From Brachypterus glaber (lineage: Eukaryota > Arthropoda > Insecta > Coleoptera > Kateretidae), in NCBI GenBank assembly GCA_958510825.1, contig OY294051.1:27329265-27393264 (forward strand): a DNA stretch of 64,000 bases, given 5' to 3'. Every line of letters starts with the position of its first letter. Within the stretch, counting starts at the first letter, position 1. Made by a program: the position numbers and the translations under genes. The notes beneath the pieces were generated by a model, which was given only the letters and a program-made list of their open reading frames with translations, searched no databases and was not told the DNA's origin. Below, piece by piece: positions 1 through 11,544 of this stretch.

Positions 1-1153
1 CAAAAATACCTGTGGTTTTATTTTGTACTATTTATTGGCTGCATCAAGTAGATTATAGCTATTACAGTGGATCTAAAGTGTTAAGAACAGCTTGATAAAA
101 AATCCTAAATACAGCAAATTAAATTACCGAAATAAAGCTAAATGCTGCTTTAAAATGCGAGGTACAGCCAATTTAAGCTGTAAAATCTAAGCGTGTTACT
201 TGGGCCATGTGGGTCTAACTAAATAGTCAGTAGAGTTAACCGCCTATAATCAATTCACTTTGATCTAACGCAATAAATTAGCAATAAATATTCACATGGC
301 TTCTATAATTATTCAGTAAGATATATCCTAATTTCAAAATCGGTTAAATTTACAGATAAAAGGTTCATCTCAAAAGTAGTTTTTCTAAGAATGCAACAAA
401 AAATATTAGGAGCTGAACTGCAAAAGAAGTTGAACTACAAAACTTAACATATAAAAAAAAGTTAAAAAATCGCTAACTCTATAAGTAGGGGAGACCGTTG
501 TACCTTGATCATAGTGTACCTTGGATCACCCTTCAGTTTCTTGACAGATGCTGCGACAAAACTGTACTAAGACAATGTTTAGTCAGTAGAGTGCAAGCAA
601 GCGGGAGAGTGGCTGTCCATATGCTGTCGTTTTCGAGTAAAATAGAAATAAAATTTTTCAGCTAAAAAATTAACAACTTTTGGTTTTACTGTTTATTTTT
701 TTACAAGTTGACGATTGTGTTTTGTGTTTTAAATAACATTCTATCCGAATCACTGCTTATTGGTGAGTAATTTGTTATGCCATATTTCAGTATTAAACAT
801 AACCTAGAATGTTGATAAGGTTACTTTTGGAAAAAACGCACCATCATGGACCAAATTTGCAAAACAATGTCCTGTACCACTGATCAATGATTATAGGTAG
901 ACTTTTCTAGCTTTAAAGTTAAATGATTTAGTTAACTAATCTTGCGTAAAATGTAATTTACATACCTAATTTTTCTATTGCCTATTTATTTATTTGTTTA
1001 TTTATTATATTTATTTATTTATTTTATTTTATAGTGAATACAGGGACCTTCATTTGAAGGTAGTTTATACCTAACACTGTTTCATGTTACAACAATTTTA
1101 GATGAAATAATTATTATTATAAATCCATTTGACATTTTCCCAGGACTTTTTTT
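1..1153. other. AT-rich intergenic DNA, no gene seen
   Basis: No convincing coding frame is seen. Short internal similarities include AGTCAGTAGAG at about 223 and 583. A degenerate TTTA-rich simple repeat runs over about 980-1035. The first 120 bases loosely resemble 54870-54950 (both contain TTGGCTGCATyAAGT), which suggests an old dispersed repeat. Confidence 0.4.
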
Positions 1154-1353
1154 NNNNNNNNNNNNNNNNNNNNNNNNNNNNNNNNNNNNNNNNNNNNNNN
1201 NNNNNNNNNNNNNNNNNNNNNNNNNNNNNNNNNNNNNNNNNNNNNNNNNNNNNNNNNNNNNNNNNNNNNNNNNNNNNNNNNNNNNNNNNNNNNNNNNNNN
1301 NNNNNNNNNNNNNNNNNNNNNNNNNNNNNNNNNNNNNNNNNNNNNNNNNNNNN
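1154..1353. other. Scaffold gap, 200 N
   Basis: Exactly 200 N. The other two gaps in the window have the same length, so this is a placeholder of unknown true size. Open frames spanning it are artefacts. Confidence 0.99.
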
Positions 1354-1602
1354 ATCTAAAAGAAAGTGTTCTGCGGTTGTAACGACAGTTACCATGGAAT
1401 TTAAGTCTATTTAAATCTTAATTCAAGAAATTTTATTATTTAAACCAAGCACTTTAAGTTTTAACCGCTTGCTTAGTAAGATACGAATTTCATTTCAATT
1501 AAGCAAAACATTTTATTCATCTACTTCGTGTACTTTTGAGCCACTTGATCTAAGTATTACGTACTTGTTTTTAGTAATAATTTTTTTATAACAGATTTAC
1601 CA

Positions 1603-2970
1603 CACTGAAAAAAATTACGTTCTTGGCTCAAAGTAGTCAACACTCTTGGTAGTTATTATTTTGGCTTAAAAGATGTGTATCTTTAAACAAAAGTATTTAT
1701 CTTGTCCCAAGAAATGTGTCGCTTTTGAAATATTTTTAAAATTCTCTTGGACCTGGCGCATTTGAGGCAGAAACATTTGTCTTGTTTTAAGATTGTTCAA
1801 TATTAAATAATTTTAAATACTTTGGCGCAAGATTTTTTCTTTTGAGACAAGACCACTTGCATTTCATAGAAGATCAAAGAATTTTAAGTTAAAGAATCAG
1901 AAAAATCTTGGCAAGTGAATTATATTTTCACGTTAAGAGAAGGCGCTTTTGGACGTATTCAAGAGTGCGAAGCATTTGGCCTAATTTCATATGCCATTAC
2001 TGCAAAGGATCTTTTTTTTCAGTGCATGGATTAGAGGGTATAACGTATGAGTGCTAGAATGAATATTATATACTTTTAAAAAAAATTACCTAGACATTCG
2101 ACCGTGTAGACCAGATCTGATATAGATCCGTATTAATGTGTGCAAAAATATGTAATTTTTACACCGTTTTTAGTAAAATTTACGCAATTTTACACATTTT
2201 AACATGTTTCCGTGTCAATTCAGTGTATTAACTAATTATATTAAATCGTATTCTCCCGAATTTGGAGGAAAATATATTTTAGGGAAACCCTTTCCTTTTA
2301 AGTAGTTTACACTATTTTTCCTACGATCAATAAATGCATTATAATTAGATTTCTTTAAATAGCATTACCTAAAAAAATATTAATATAAATAATAGAAATA
2401 TTAATTATTATCTTTTTAGAAGCAAAATTTACAAAAAAATAATACAAAAATATTATTCAAATTACGAAAAAAAAAAAATCGCAGTTTGGAAAAAAAATCG
2501 CACTAGTGAGTAACGAATTGTTTTTTAGGCCACTTGATTGTACATGATAAGTGATTTTTTGGTATGGTGTGAAAGAAAAATAGTTATTTAGTTGAGTTAA
2601 AATGTATGTTTTCCTACGACCTACAACCGGCTTCTCTTAACATGAAAATATAATTCAATTGCCAAGATCTTTCTGATTCTTTAACTTAAATTTTTTTGAT
2701 CTTGTGTGAAATGCAAGTAGGGTTGTCTCAAAAGAAAAATTCTTGGGCGAAAGTATTTAAAATTATTAAATTTTTGACAATCTTAAAACAAGATAAATGT
2801 TTTTTGCCTCAAATGCGCCAGGTCCAAGATAATTTTAAAAGTATTTCAAAAGCCACACTTTTCTTGGAACAATATAAATACTTTTGTTTGAAGATACATA
2901 TCTTTTAAACTAAAAGAATAATTGCCAAGAGTGTTGACTACTTTGAGCCAAGAACGTCATTTTTTCAGTG
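1603..2970. mobile_element. F1 DNA element with ~345-bp inverted arms
   Basis: The arm at 1603-1945 starts CACTGAAAAAA. It is matched in inverse orientation by 2625-2970, which ends TTTTTTCAGTG. Both arms contain the same ordered landmarks, such as CTTGGCTCAAAG near the tip and GCGCATTTGAGG in the middle. The core at about 1990-2620 has no transposase-like frame. The second copy at 7674-8137 is flanked by TA, so a TA-inserting non-autonomous DNA transposon (long-TIR MITE) is likely. Confidence 0.8.
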
Positions 2971-2989
2971 TAAGTGTTAGGTCTTAGGA

Positions 2990-3130
2990 AAAATAGTATA
3001 CGCACCTCGACGCAAACCATTTTCAGTGCACTTCGAATGTTTTATTTTACTCGGCTCCGCCTAGTAAAAAATAAACACTCTCGTGCACTGAAAACTAAGT
3101 TCGCGTACTCGGTGCGTAATATACTATTTT
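2990..3130. repeat. Foldback hairpin, ~140 bp
   Basis: AAAATAGTATACGCACC at the left pairs with GGTGCGTAATATACTATTTT at the right, and TTTTCAGTGCA pairs with TGCACTGAAAA. The loop is near 3050. The build resembles 4683-4803 and 46189-46303. Confidence 0.7.
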
Positions 3131-3608
3131 TTTTCAAGCGTACTAAAATGTTCAAATTTTATAACTGAACACACTAGTTAGAAGTGATCTACTTTTTCAC
3201 AGTAAAAAAATGAGTTCACAGTTGTACGCCGTAAAAAAAAGTTAGTTTGTAAAACCACCACTGGCGGCAGCACTCTTTGACTTTGATGACAGCCATACTT
3301 CAAACTTGTTTGTTTATTATGTAAACAGGTGGTTGACTCGAGATTCTGTGCAAAAACCCTTGTGTGAAATTGATTAAAAATGACTGAAGAAGAATATATG
3401 GTTTATACACCTACAAATCTCTCCAAAATTGCAAATTAGACAAATTACCATCGAAATCGCGAAAAGTGTACGTTTAGCCTACGAAAAAATATTAAAATAA
3501 GCTAAGGAAGGTTTATTTCGAAAGGGTTTTGTTGGCCTATTTTAATAAAAAAACATACTTTATTACTGAATAAATTAAATTCAAAAATTAATATTTAAAA
3601 AAAATATA

Positions 3609-4281
3609 TCGTCATCTAAAGGCTCTAACGGTCTAACTCCAAAACGTCATATTTTTCAGGAGACGTAAAAAACGATTTAAAACTTAATTATAGCAATTTA
3701 TAACTTTAAAACTAGCTTGTTCACAGGTAAAAATGTTTTAAATGTGTTAATGTATTTAAAACTTTCCATTGTTATCTATTTTATATAAATTATTTGAAAA
3801 TTAAATTTTAACCACAGAATCTAAATTCACTAATGGTCTAACTCCAAGGGAAGATAGAAGAGGATACCTATCGTATTATATCGCGTAATATTATTACAAA
3901 AAATTTATATTTTTATATTTAATATATAATATTACTACTAGGTAGGCATAATATATATATATATATACATTATTAATGGCAATAATTATAATTATCATCA
4001 AACAGTAAATTAACAAATATTTGAAACGGGATCCCTTGTTGTCGAGAAATAGTTTCACATTAGTGACAGTTCTCATTTAATTGTTTTCTCACAATCATAT
4101 GATGGAGTTAGACACTTAGCGACTTAAAATATTTACATTTTTGCATTTTTTGAGGCTGATATTGGTTTAATGCAACTTTTTTTTTTTGAAGTATGTTGGT
4201 AATCAGATAATGAAGCAAATTTGATAAAAATCTCATTTTTGAAAAATTTGGAGTTAGACAACTAGAGCCTTTAGTGGACGA
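3609..4281. mobile_element. TIR element with TATA target duplication
   Basis: The left end starts TCGTCATCTAAAGGCTCTAA and runs on with a GTCTAACTCCAAA motif. The right end is its inverse and ends CTTTAGTGGACGA. TATA directly abuts both ends (3605-3608 and 4282-4285). The 673-bp interior is AT-rich, has no recognisable protein, and includes a TA run at about 3948-3967. Confidence 0.75.
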
Positions 4282-4432
4282 TATATAGGATGCTTGAAGA
4301 AAAAAATAGTATGTTTCACTCAGAGGAAAAGTGCTTTTTTTACTAGTCTGTAGAATTTACGGACGACGCGAAGCGAAGCGATTACACATAGCATTCATTT
4401 TTACAAAAGTCATTTGACGCTTGGGCAGATTT

Positions 4433-4447
4433 GGGGGGGGGGGGGGG
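4433..4447. repeat. G15 homopolymer tract
   Basis: Fifteen consecutive G, followed by further G-rich sequence. Similar G or C runs recur inside several inverted-repeat elements of the window (6263, 6830, 18141, 28870, 31390, 45756, 57540). Confidence 0.9.
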
Positions 4448-4682
4448 ACATGGGGGGAAATGGCCCCCTCCCAGCGGGATATATTAGCATAGAAATACCT
4501 CCAAAATTATATTTTTGGTGAAACCGCAATTTTTTTCCTTATGGATGGCCCACCTTAAAATAAAATAAATCCGCCCCTGATTTGACGTTTATAAAATTTA
4601 AAAATGTCAAAATTAAACACAGGTAATTCTTTAAAATATACATTTTTAAAGAGTCTAGACTGTAGATCGAACGAAAAATGTT

Positions 4683-4803
4683 GTTCGCAACTCGTTCGCG
4701 ACATGTCCTTAGTACACTCGAATGATTTTTGACTTCGCTTCGCGTTGTCAAAAAAACTTCATTCTCGTGCACTAAGGACTAAAGTCGCTTACTCGTTACG
4801 AAA
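4683..4803. repeat. Foldback hairpin, ~120 bp
   Basis: GTTCGCAACTCG at the left pairs imperfectly with the CGCTTACTCGTTACGAA region at the right, and GTCCTTAGTACACTCGAATGA with TCATTCTCGTGCACTAAGGAC. The loop carries TTCGCTTCGCG. It is similar in layout to 2990-3130. Confidence 0.6.
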
Positions 4804-5133
4804 ACTACTAAAAATTTTATATCCACCATTTTAATATTCGTAAAGACTTATTATATAAAAAGTGCAGTTTTAGATACATATATTGTATACAATCGAATAA
4901 AAAATATCTTGAGGTAGTTACTTTCGCTGATCTCGGTTAGTCATAAATGAGAAAGTAGGCTACAAGATGATTATTTTGTGGCGAGTGGTACCTTACAGTG
5001 GCGTACTTCTTTCAATACACTTAAAAAAATATTGAACACCACCTCTCGGCCGGGGATCGAGATTTTTTTATTATGAGATTTGGTTTCAGCGCGCTCAAAT
5101 TTCTCTTACTTCAAAAATATATAAATCTTTAAA

Positions 5134-6027
5134 AATAAGACAGCCACACAAAACAAAAAAAGTCCGGAGTTCTAATGAAGACAATGGTAATCCTATGTAT
5201 TTTTTGACGCTGAAACCGAATCTGATATTTAAAAAATCTTAAACCCTCAAAATCTTGAGATAAAGCTCACAATGTTCATTTTTATATTCATTCGAGACCA
5301 AAAAAAAAAAGGGTTTAAAAAAAAATGTATGGAAATATTGCTTAATAAAAGTGATTCATGCCATTACTTGCAGATTTTAAATATCTACCCTAGTTAATTT
5401 TTTACAGGTCCACAAATCCGAACTTCGCACTTTTTTCGTGTTTTTTTCCGATATATTTTATTAAAAATTTTATATAAATAATAGGTTACAGATACAGCCA
5501 AAAATTTGTAAATACATATGCTTTATAAAAAATGTAGGTATATTCTTTTATCTTCAGGGGTGGATAGTCTGGGGGGGTTTAACGTTGCACATCTCATTTG
5601 AAAAATATCATGAACTTGTCTGTTATCTTTAACCAGAATATTTTCTCAAGTTTTTTTTAATGTGTTAATTTGTGAACAATTTTGACAATAAAAGACCTTC
5701 CTCATCCCCAATTTGTTTCAAAATCAAACGCACAGTGGCAAAATTTTATTACCAGCTTTATGATAAAGTTTTGCCACAGTGCGTGTGATTTTGTAGCATG
5801 AATCATTTTTATTTAGAAATATTTCCATAAACAATTTTTTTTTTGAAATCCTCTGTTTTTTTTTTGGGCTCGAGTGCATACAAAAAAAACCATAATGCTT
5901 TATATCTCAAGACTTTGAGGGTCCACGATCTTTTTAAATATGTCATATTGGGTTTCAGCGTCAAAAAATGCATAGGAATAGCATAGTCTTTATTAGAACC
6001 TTTTTTATTTTGTGGGGCTGTGTTATT
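5134..6027. mobile_element. F2 foldback element
   Basis: The left tip, with CAGCCACACAAAACAAAAAA, is the inverse of the right tip TTTTTTATTTTGTGGGGCTG followed by TGTTATT. Pairing continues inward through 'GACGCTGAAACC', 'AATCTTGAGATA' and 'GAATCATTTTTATT'-type segments. The centre is a tight palindrome at about 5719-5797 built on CACAGTGGCAAAA. No coding capacity is seen. Related tips recur near 39020, 39390, 44500, 51345 and in the array at 62024-62565. Confidence 0.75.
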
Positions 6028-6231
6028 GGTACGCCTCCAGGGGTGTAGTTAAATAAAACTGTTATCAGATTCAGTTTCTACGGCCTCAAAAACCACAATA
6101 CCAATTTTCACGAAAATATTGTAAACATTTATTTTTTTTAGTAAAATCACTACAAATAATTATAATTATTATTAATAATAATAATTATTATTAATGCAAT
6201 TGTATAATACAAAACTAAAATACAAGACTAT

Positions 6232-6394
6232 ACTATAGTCCAGAGGCGTAACCAGGTCCAAATTTTGGGGGGGGGGCTTGAGCCCCTAAAAAAATAGTCA
6301 AGTTTTTAAGTTTGTCTGTCTGTGAGACTTTTATAGTTTGATTTGGGGGGGCTAAGCCCCCCTAAGCCCCCCTCGTTACGCCTATGCTATAGTC
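6232..6394. mobile_element. Short TIR element (AGGCGTAAC tips)
   Basis: ACTATAGTCCAGAGGCGTAAC at the left is matched inversely by GTTACGCCTATGCTATAGT at the right. Inside, a G10 run and GGGGGGGCTAAGCCCCCC form further inverted pairs. The total length is about 163 bp. Confidence 0.65.
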
Positions 6395-6844
6395 AATATT
6401 ATAATCTATGATACATCATGAGATTAATCTTCTAATGTATTTAGATTATTTTTCTTTTAAAACTAATGGAAATAAATTAGACATAACACGTGCGGAAAAT
6501 ATCTTAATCGTGCTTGGTTTATCACGTTACTAACATTAAATTAGCACTTCTTTCATAATATACCACTATTGTATTCCAACAATTCAGAAGTTTATTTTAT
6601 ATCCATGCATAAGTTATGTGAATTTCAATATTTTTTACAGCCATTTAAAATAAATAAAATATTGTAATATTTTAGTATAGAAAATTACGAAAATTACGGA
6701 AAATTATTCTGCTGGTAAATACATATATGTATATACACAGGGTTTTTCAGAACTTTGCTTATTTAACCTCATAATATTCTACTTAAGCAGATAATCACCG
6801 GCTTTAACTCACTTTCGAATAAGATTTTTTTGGGGGGGGGGCAC

Positions 6845-6960
6845 TGTTTTTCTTTACTTCTTCGCCAATTTTTGTGAGAATCGAACTCACACAATCCGAC
6901 GCGTGGCGACGTGCTAAGTAAAGGTGTAATAATGAATTAGACGCCCTAACCCGTTCCAAC
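6845..6960 (-). mobile_element. SINE-like tRNA-derived fragment
   Basis: On the minus strand, GTGAGTTCGATTCTCAC resembles a pol III B box and is followed by AAAAATTGGCGAAG. The same order of B box and TTGGCGAAG is seen in the better SINE at 14808. No clear A box is seen, so this is a degraded fragment. Its similarity to a tRNA T-arm alone does not make it a tRNA gene. Confidence 0.4.
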
Positions 6961-7031
6961 CATATATTTTAAAATATGGAAGGGCATTGCAAAAAAACAT
7001 ATTGGAAGACAGATTTTCTACGTGGTAATAG

Positions 7032-7090
7032 TTATTTATGGTACTAGTGGGTAAAGTAGGATATTGCCCATGAGAAAATTGATCTGGTTA
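7032..7090. repeat. Dispersed repeat shared with 33010-33075
   Basis: AGTTATTTATGGTACTAGTG and the following 30 bases (GGTAAAGTA, CCATGAGAAAATT) occur in the same orientation at both places. The second copy runs into the scaffold gap at 33098. Confidence 0.7.
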
Positions 7091-7673
7091 ATTTTAGAGA
7101 GAGAAATATCGGTTTACCCATGAGTGCCATACAAAGTTTTGTCCAATACCCATATTAAACGTAGCTAGTAATTGTCTCATTATGTAGGTATTGGACAAAA
7201 TAACTTTTCTTTCAAACTTCAAACTCTATATCAATGCGTCCTTGAAATACCAAAGTATTTTTTTTGCAAAGAAATTGTTTCTTTAATCCGACTCTCGGTC
7301 CGACTGTAACTTTTGTTTGTAAGTTACAGATAAATTATAAATCCACAATATCATCAAATCAAGTTGGCTAAAGCATTATCATACTCTTCACAGCACGCCT
7401 AAGATGACTTTAAAATTACCGAAACTCTCAAAAATTACCCTAGATCCAGAATTATTGTACAAAAATGTTTTTATAAAATTCTGAACAAAAAAAAATCTGA
7501 CTTTCCGTCTGTTCGTGTATCACGTTATTGTGTACACGTTACGTCACGAACGAATTATCCGGTCGACTCACAATTTTCTGTTATTTTTTTTTCAATAAAT
7601 TATGCAACACGCAGGTGTATTAGTGGTTGCCTATTTCACAAATTCCCTTTTTATTTCAAAATACACTGAAAAA

Positions 7674-8137
7674 AAGGATTCTTTGCGATAATTGCGTAAA
7701 AGCGTCTCTCTTAACATGAATATATAATTCACTTGCACACAACCCGCCTTATGAAGCTTAAAGCGTAAAATTGAGAGTGCGCTGGTCTTTAGTGAAAATT
7801 ATTACTATACTATTTGCAGAGGTAAACAGAAACCTTCTTTCTGATTATTTAACTTAAAATTCTTTGATCTTGTGTGAAATTCAAGTGGTCTTGTCTCAAA
7901 AGAAAAATTCTTGGGCCAAAGTATTTAAAATTATTTAATTTTTAACAATCTTAAAACAAGATAAATGGTTTTTGCCTCAAATGCGCCAGGTTCACGAGAA
8001 TTTTAAAAATATTTCAAAAGCAACACTTCTTGGGACAAAATAAATACTTTAGTTTGAAGATACACATCTTTTAATCTAAAAGAATAACTGCCAAGAGTGA
8101 TTGAGTGATTGAGCCAATAACGTCATTTTTTTCAGTG
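7674..8137. mobile_element. F1 copy, rearranged, TA duplication
   Basis: The tips CACTGAAAAAA and TTTTTTCAGTG are each abutted by TA (7672-7673 and 8138-8139). The right half matches the right arm of the 1603-2970 copy almost base for base. The left arm is reduced to about 60 bp and is followed by a ~110-bp segment (7731-7840) that recurs at 8526-8637. Confidence 0.7.
7731..7840 (+). repeat. Direct repeat unit 1 (~110 bp)
   Basis: Shared with 8526-8637 in the same orientation: ACTTGCAC, a GCTTAAAGCGTAA segment, then GCAGAGGTAAACAGAAACC. Agreement is roughly 85 percent by eye. The unit sits inside the rearranged F1 copy, so it is probably foreign to F1. Confidence 0.7.
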
Positions 8138-8525
8138 TAGTGCCTATGTTTTGATGTTCATCTAGTTTCATATATTTTTTTGGCACACGATTGTCTTCAC
8201 TCTTAAGATATTATAATCTCTTGAAAGTTAAGATGCAATGCAGAATTTTACTACCAACACTTTTATTTTCGATTTTATTTTTTATTACTAAATGAAAGTA
8301 AAAACATAACAAAAAACCGACATAAAACCATTTACCACTCATCTAATATGACGAATTTTAATTAACACTGATTCTTTCTTATAACTTTCACATATTTTGG
8401 GATGCTTTTAAATCTTCCTTTTACTCTCATATAGGAAAGACGCCTAATTTCGGACGGTTTCCTATTTTCGGATAGTAGTGTATTGAAGATATAGCCATCG
8501 CAATTACTATAAGCTATTGTGCCTC

Positions 8526-8637
8526 TCACTTGCACGCCTCCTGCCTTATAAGGCTTAAAGCGTAACATTGAGAGCACGTTGGTCTATAGTAAAAATTATT
8601 ACTATAGTATCTGCAGAGGTAAACAGAAACCTTCTTT
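8526..8637 (+). repeat. Direct repeat unit 2 (~110 bp)
   Basis: Second copy of the 7731-7840 segment, about 690 bp downstream of the first. No gene is recognised in either unit. Confidence 0.7.
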
Positions 8638-9147
8638 TATGTGAAGCCAAAAATCAAACTCAATCCATCCTGTAATATTGCAGTACTCAATCCATGCCGT
8701 TAAATGGCAGCACAAATCGTTTAAATATAATTCTTGACGACAAAGACCGTCAAAATTAGTTCTAGTGCTATCTCTTTCTAACAGTTTTTAATAGTTTAGC
8801 CAACGTAAGAAAGACAAAGTAATCAGAGTAGCCAATATAAGCAATAAAAACTATTTATATTTACCTTATTTATTTTAACCCTAATTTAATTTTATATTAT
8901 GCAGTTAAACATATTAGGTAATAATATGTATTTAGTACTAAAATTGTTGCACTCAGATTACAGGCAAACTGTTTATTAAAAAAAACCATGTTCACAAAGG
9001 CTAGAACTTTTGCTTTTAATAGTAGTGACATCTGTTTGCTTGAAGGTGAACCTTTAGCACTGAATTTTACCTAGAACAGTTTGGGGAAGTTTCAATAATG
9101 GGCTCGCCCGGGAAAGTGTCCCATTGAAAATGGCAAAATTATGTATC

Positions 9148-9288
9148 CTATAGTGCCGTTAAAGTAAAGGGCAGTAAGTGACACTTGTCGCATAGCGGCG
9201 TTTTCACGTCAACCCTGATGTAATATTTTAAAAACGCTGCTATTAACCAATGTCACTTACTGGCCTTTACTTTAATAGGGCATATTCG
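9148..9288. repeat. Foldback element, ~140 bp
   Basis: GTTAAAGTAAAGGGCAGTAA followed by GTGACA pairs with TGTCACTTACTGGCC and TTTACTTTAATAGGGC. A second inner pair is AGCGGCGTTTT with AAAACGCTGCT. Confidence 0.7.
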
Positions 9289-9500
9289 TAAAAAATTGCT
9301 TAATGATTAAATAACTTTATATTTGCAGAAAAAAATGTCAAGGAATAACAAGAAACATAAGATCTAGATCTACTTTGAAAATTTTTTTCGGATATTTCCA
9401 AAATTATGAACCCTTTTTCAAATGCATAAAAATGCATGCTTAAAAAACTGTAATAAAATTGTTTTCATAATAAATCGTGGTTCGTTATAAGTTGTATGTT

Positions 9501-9701
9501 AATTTATTATTCCATCAATCTATTTTCTAATCATCGTACAGAGTGATATTGGTAGACTGACAGTTTCGGGCTGCTGGCCCTCTTCAGTACCAAGAGTCAA
9601 CTCAGCAATATCACTCTGTACGATGATTGGAAAATAGATTGATGGAATAATAAATTAATATTTTTATAATTTTGTTTAAAATTAAAAATTTCTGTCCTTA
9701 C
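9501..9701 (-). mobile_element. F9 hammerhead-bearing insertion with 13-bp TSD
   Basis: TAAGTTGTATGTT occurs exactly at 9488-9500 and 9702-9714, framing a 201-bp insertion. The insert has one AT-rich tail (9656-9701, beginning GTAAGGACAGAAA on the minus strand) and a long palindrome (about 9501-9656) whose outer arms contain AGTGATATT and TACGATGATT. A hammerhead core sits at its centre. The TSD length and lack of coding sequence fit a non-autonomous product of target-primed reverse transcription, possibly related to Penelope-like elements. A deletion derivative is at 27464-27543. Confidence 0.8.
9549..9593 (-). ncRNA. Type I hammerhead ribozyme (minimal)
   Basis: Read on the minus strand. 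Helix I is TTGGTA (9593-9588) with TACCAA (9554-9549). The conserved CUGANGA box is CTGAAGA (9587-9581). Helix II is GGGC (9580-9577) with GCCC (9571-9568) and a CAGCA loop. GAA follows at 9567-9565. Helix III is ACT (9564-9562) with AGT (9558-9556), giving the required A15.1-U16.1 pair and a GTC loop. C17 is at 9555, the expected cleavage position. Every core nucleotide of the hammerhead consensus is present. Helix I can extend past an asymmetric internal loop into the AGTGATATT arms. The three-pair helix III matches the compact type I form known from Penelope-like retroelements. Self-cleavage itself is inferred. Confidence 0.82.
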
Positions 9702-9720
9702 TAAGTTGTATGTTGTTATA

Positions 9721-10338
9721 CAGGGTGATCATTAACTGCCATGCCAAAAATTAAGAGGTGATTCTACGTCCAAAAATATGTAAAAAAGTTTCTATAAAGG
9801 TTGGTCCAAAAATGAGCCCTAAGGGAGCTACGGCCCTTCGAATATGACATACTGAATGGGAAACAAAAAAAGGAGTAACAGTTTTTTGAAAAGTAACGTT
9901 TTTGGTGGTACAAAATGTTACTTCCACTTAATTGCATTTTTTTTTGAAAACGGTTGCTCCTACAGTGTTATATTTTTTATGTATTTTTACTCAAGGAATC
10001 CATATTTTTTATAAAAAAATCCAAAAAAATTACACATAAAAAAGTTTGGGGCAAAAATGTGTTAAGCCTAATACATTTTTCCGTCTAGGGACGCTACTGG
10101 ATAAACTCAAAAAAATAAATTAACATAAACTTATTGCCCTTATACATGCAAAAGCTCGTTGCTCTAGCTTAAAGGGCACCAGAGTTATTAATTAAAAACC
10201 TTATTTTTATTACAATTTTAAAGGGTCGTAACTCCTTTAGGGCTAATTTGCGGACCAACTTATATAGGAACTTTTTTTGATATTTTTGGATGAAAAATCA
10301 CCTCTTTAATTTTGGTATGTCAGTTATTGATCACCCTG
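9721..10338. mobile_element. F4 TIR element, copy 1
   Basis: The element starts CAGGGTGATCATTAACTG and ends CAGTTATTGATCACCCTG. It is flanked by TATA on both sides (ends of 9720 and start of 10339). The inner arms share TTGGTCCaAAAATGAGCCCT and its inverse. The tip begins six bases after the F9 target duplication. No protein is seen. Copies are at 19628-20063 and 55185-55915. Confidence 0.8.
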
Positions 10339-10372
10339 TATAACAAATATATCAAAAAGTAATACCACCTAT

Positions 10373-11026
10373 TAAGGCCAGCTTACTCCAAAAAAAACAT
10401 TTTATTTATAGTACAAAACATGTTGAGTAATCAATTTTTTTACATATGAAAGCACATATATGAAATTACTTGAAAAAAAAATTATTTTTTTTTTCAAAAT
10501 GGCGGTCCTGAAAATGGCTGCTGAAACTCATCTGATTCGTAGATGGATGACACTCTCATTTCAAAACTATTGCACTTATCGATATGAACCAAACGGTATT
10601 TTACTCTTTAGATGTCTGGCTATGGCCTTAAGCAGAACCAGAAATATTCATTATTATTTAAAAAAGTTGTAAACAATTAAAAGTGAAAAAAAAGGTAAAA
10701 AAAAATCAAAGTCCGCCATTTTGTTTTTTTTCATTGAAAATGTTTCATTCTGCTTGAGGCCATAGCCAATTCGATACAGAACATGAAACCGTTTTGTTTT
10801 TTGCTTTCAGATAATTCTTTTCCAAGAAATGATGTCATCCATCTACGAATCAGATGAGTTTCAGCAGCCATTTTCAGGACCGCCAATTTGAAAAAAAAAA
10901 AAAAATTTTTTCAAGTAATTTCATATATGTGCTTTCATATGTAAAAAAATTGATTACTCAACATGTTTTGTACTATAAATAAAATGTATTGAAAAAAATT
11001 ACGTTTTTTGGAGTAAGCTGGCCTTA
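10373..11026. mobile_element. TIR element, tips TAAGGCCAGCTTACTCC
   Basis: Arms of about 185 bp are almost perfect inverse copies: GTACAAAACATGTTGAGTAA, AAAGCACATATATGAAATTA and CTCATCTGATTCGTAGATGG each recur inverted on the right. TTAA lies at both outer ends. It could be a TTAA duplication with GGCC tips, or part of the palindrome. The core (10600-10830) contains a second inverted pair around GGCCATAGCC. Confidence 0.8.
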
Positions 11027-11278
11027 AATACTGGATAGATTGTATCCGAAATTAGGTGACTTTATTATACATTTGCATTCACTTAATTACTAAAAGTCGA
11101 GTAAATTTTAATTAATTTAGTTATTAAGTGATAGGTAAGACGTTTTTGATCCATCTAGTGTATGGTACCATTAAACTGTATATACAGTTGCGGTCATAAG
11201 CTTAAAGTTAATGACACTGAACCAAAAATTAACGTGATATCAATAAAAATTAACGTCATATCAATAAAATTACATTGA

Positions 11279-11453
11279 TTTTGCACCGATGTACGTTTTA
11301 AATTGTGACAATAAATTTTTTATCATATCAATGCTTAAAATTGGTTGTCTTAATGTAAAATTTATTTAATAAAAAAAAATTCGTTGTTATAATGAATTTA
11401 TGCATAAAGGCAAGGAATTTTAAGCATTGATACAATAAAGTGTTCATCGGTGC
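11279..11453. repeat. Imperfect inverted repeat
   Basis: TTGCACCGATG at the left pairs with CATCGGTGCAA at the right, and ATCAATGCTTAAAATT with the inverse AATTTTAAGCATTGAT. It is preceded by ACAGTTGCGGTCATAAGCTT at about 11183, which could be a transposon tip. Confidence 0.55.
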
Positions 11454-11544
11454 AAAATAAAAAATTTTCACCATACATACGTATGCAATTAAACTTAAGT
11501 TAAGTAGGTTTGTATAATGTGCATGAATCAGTTTATCCGAACGG

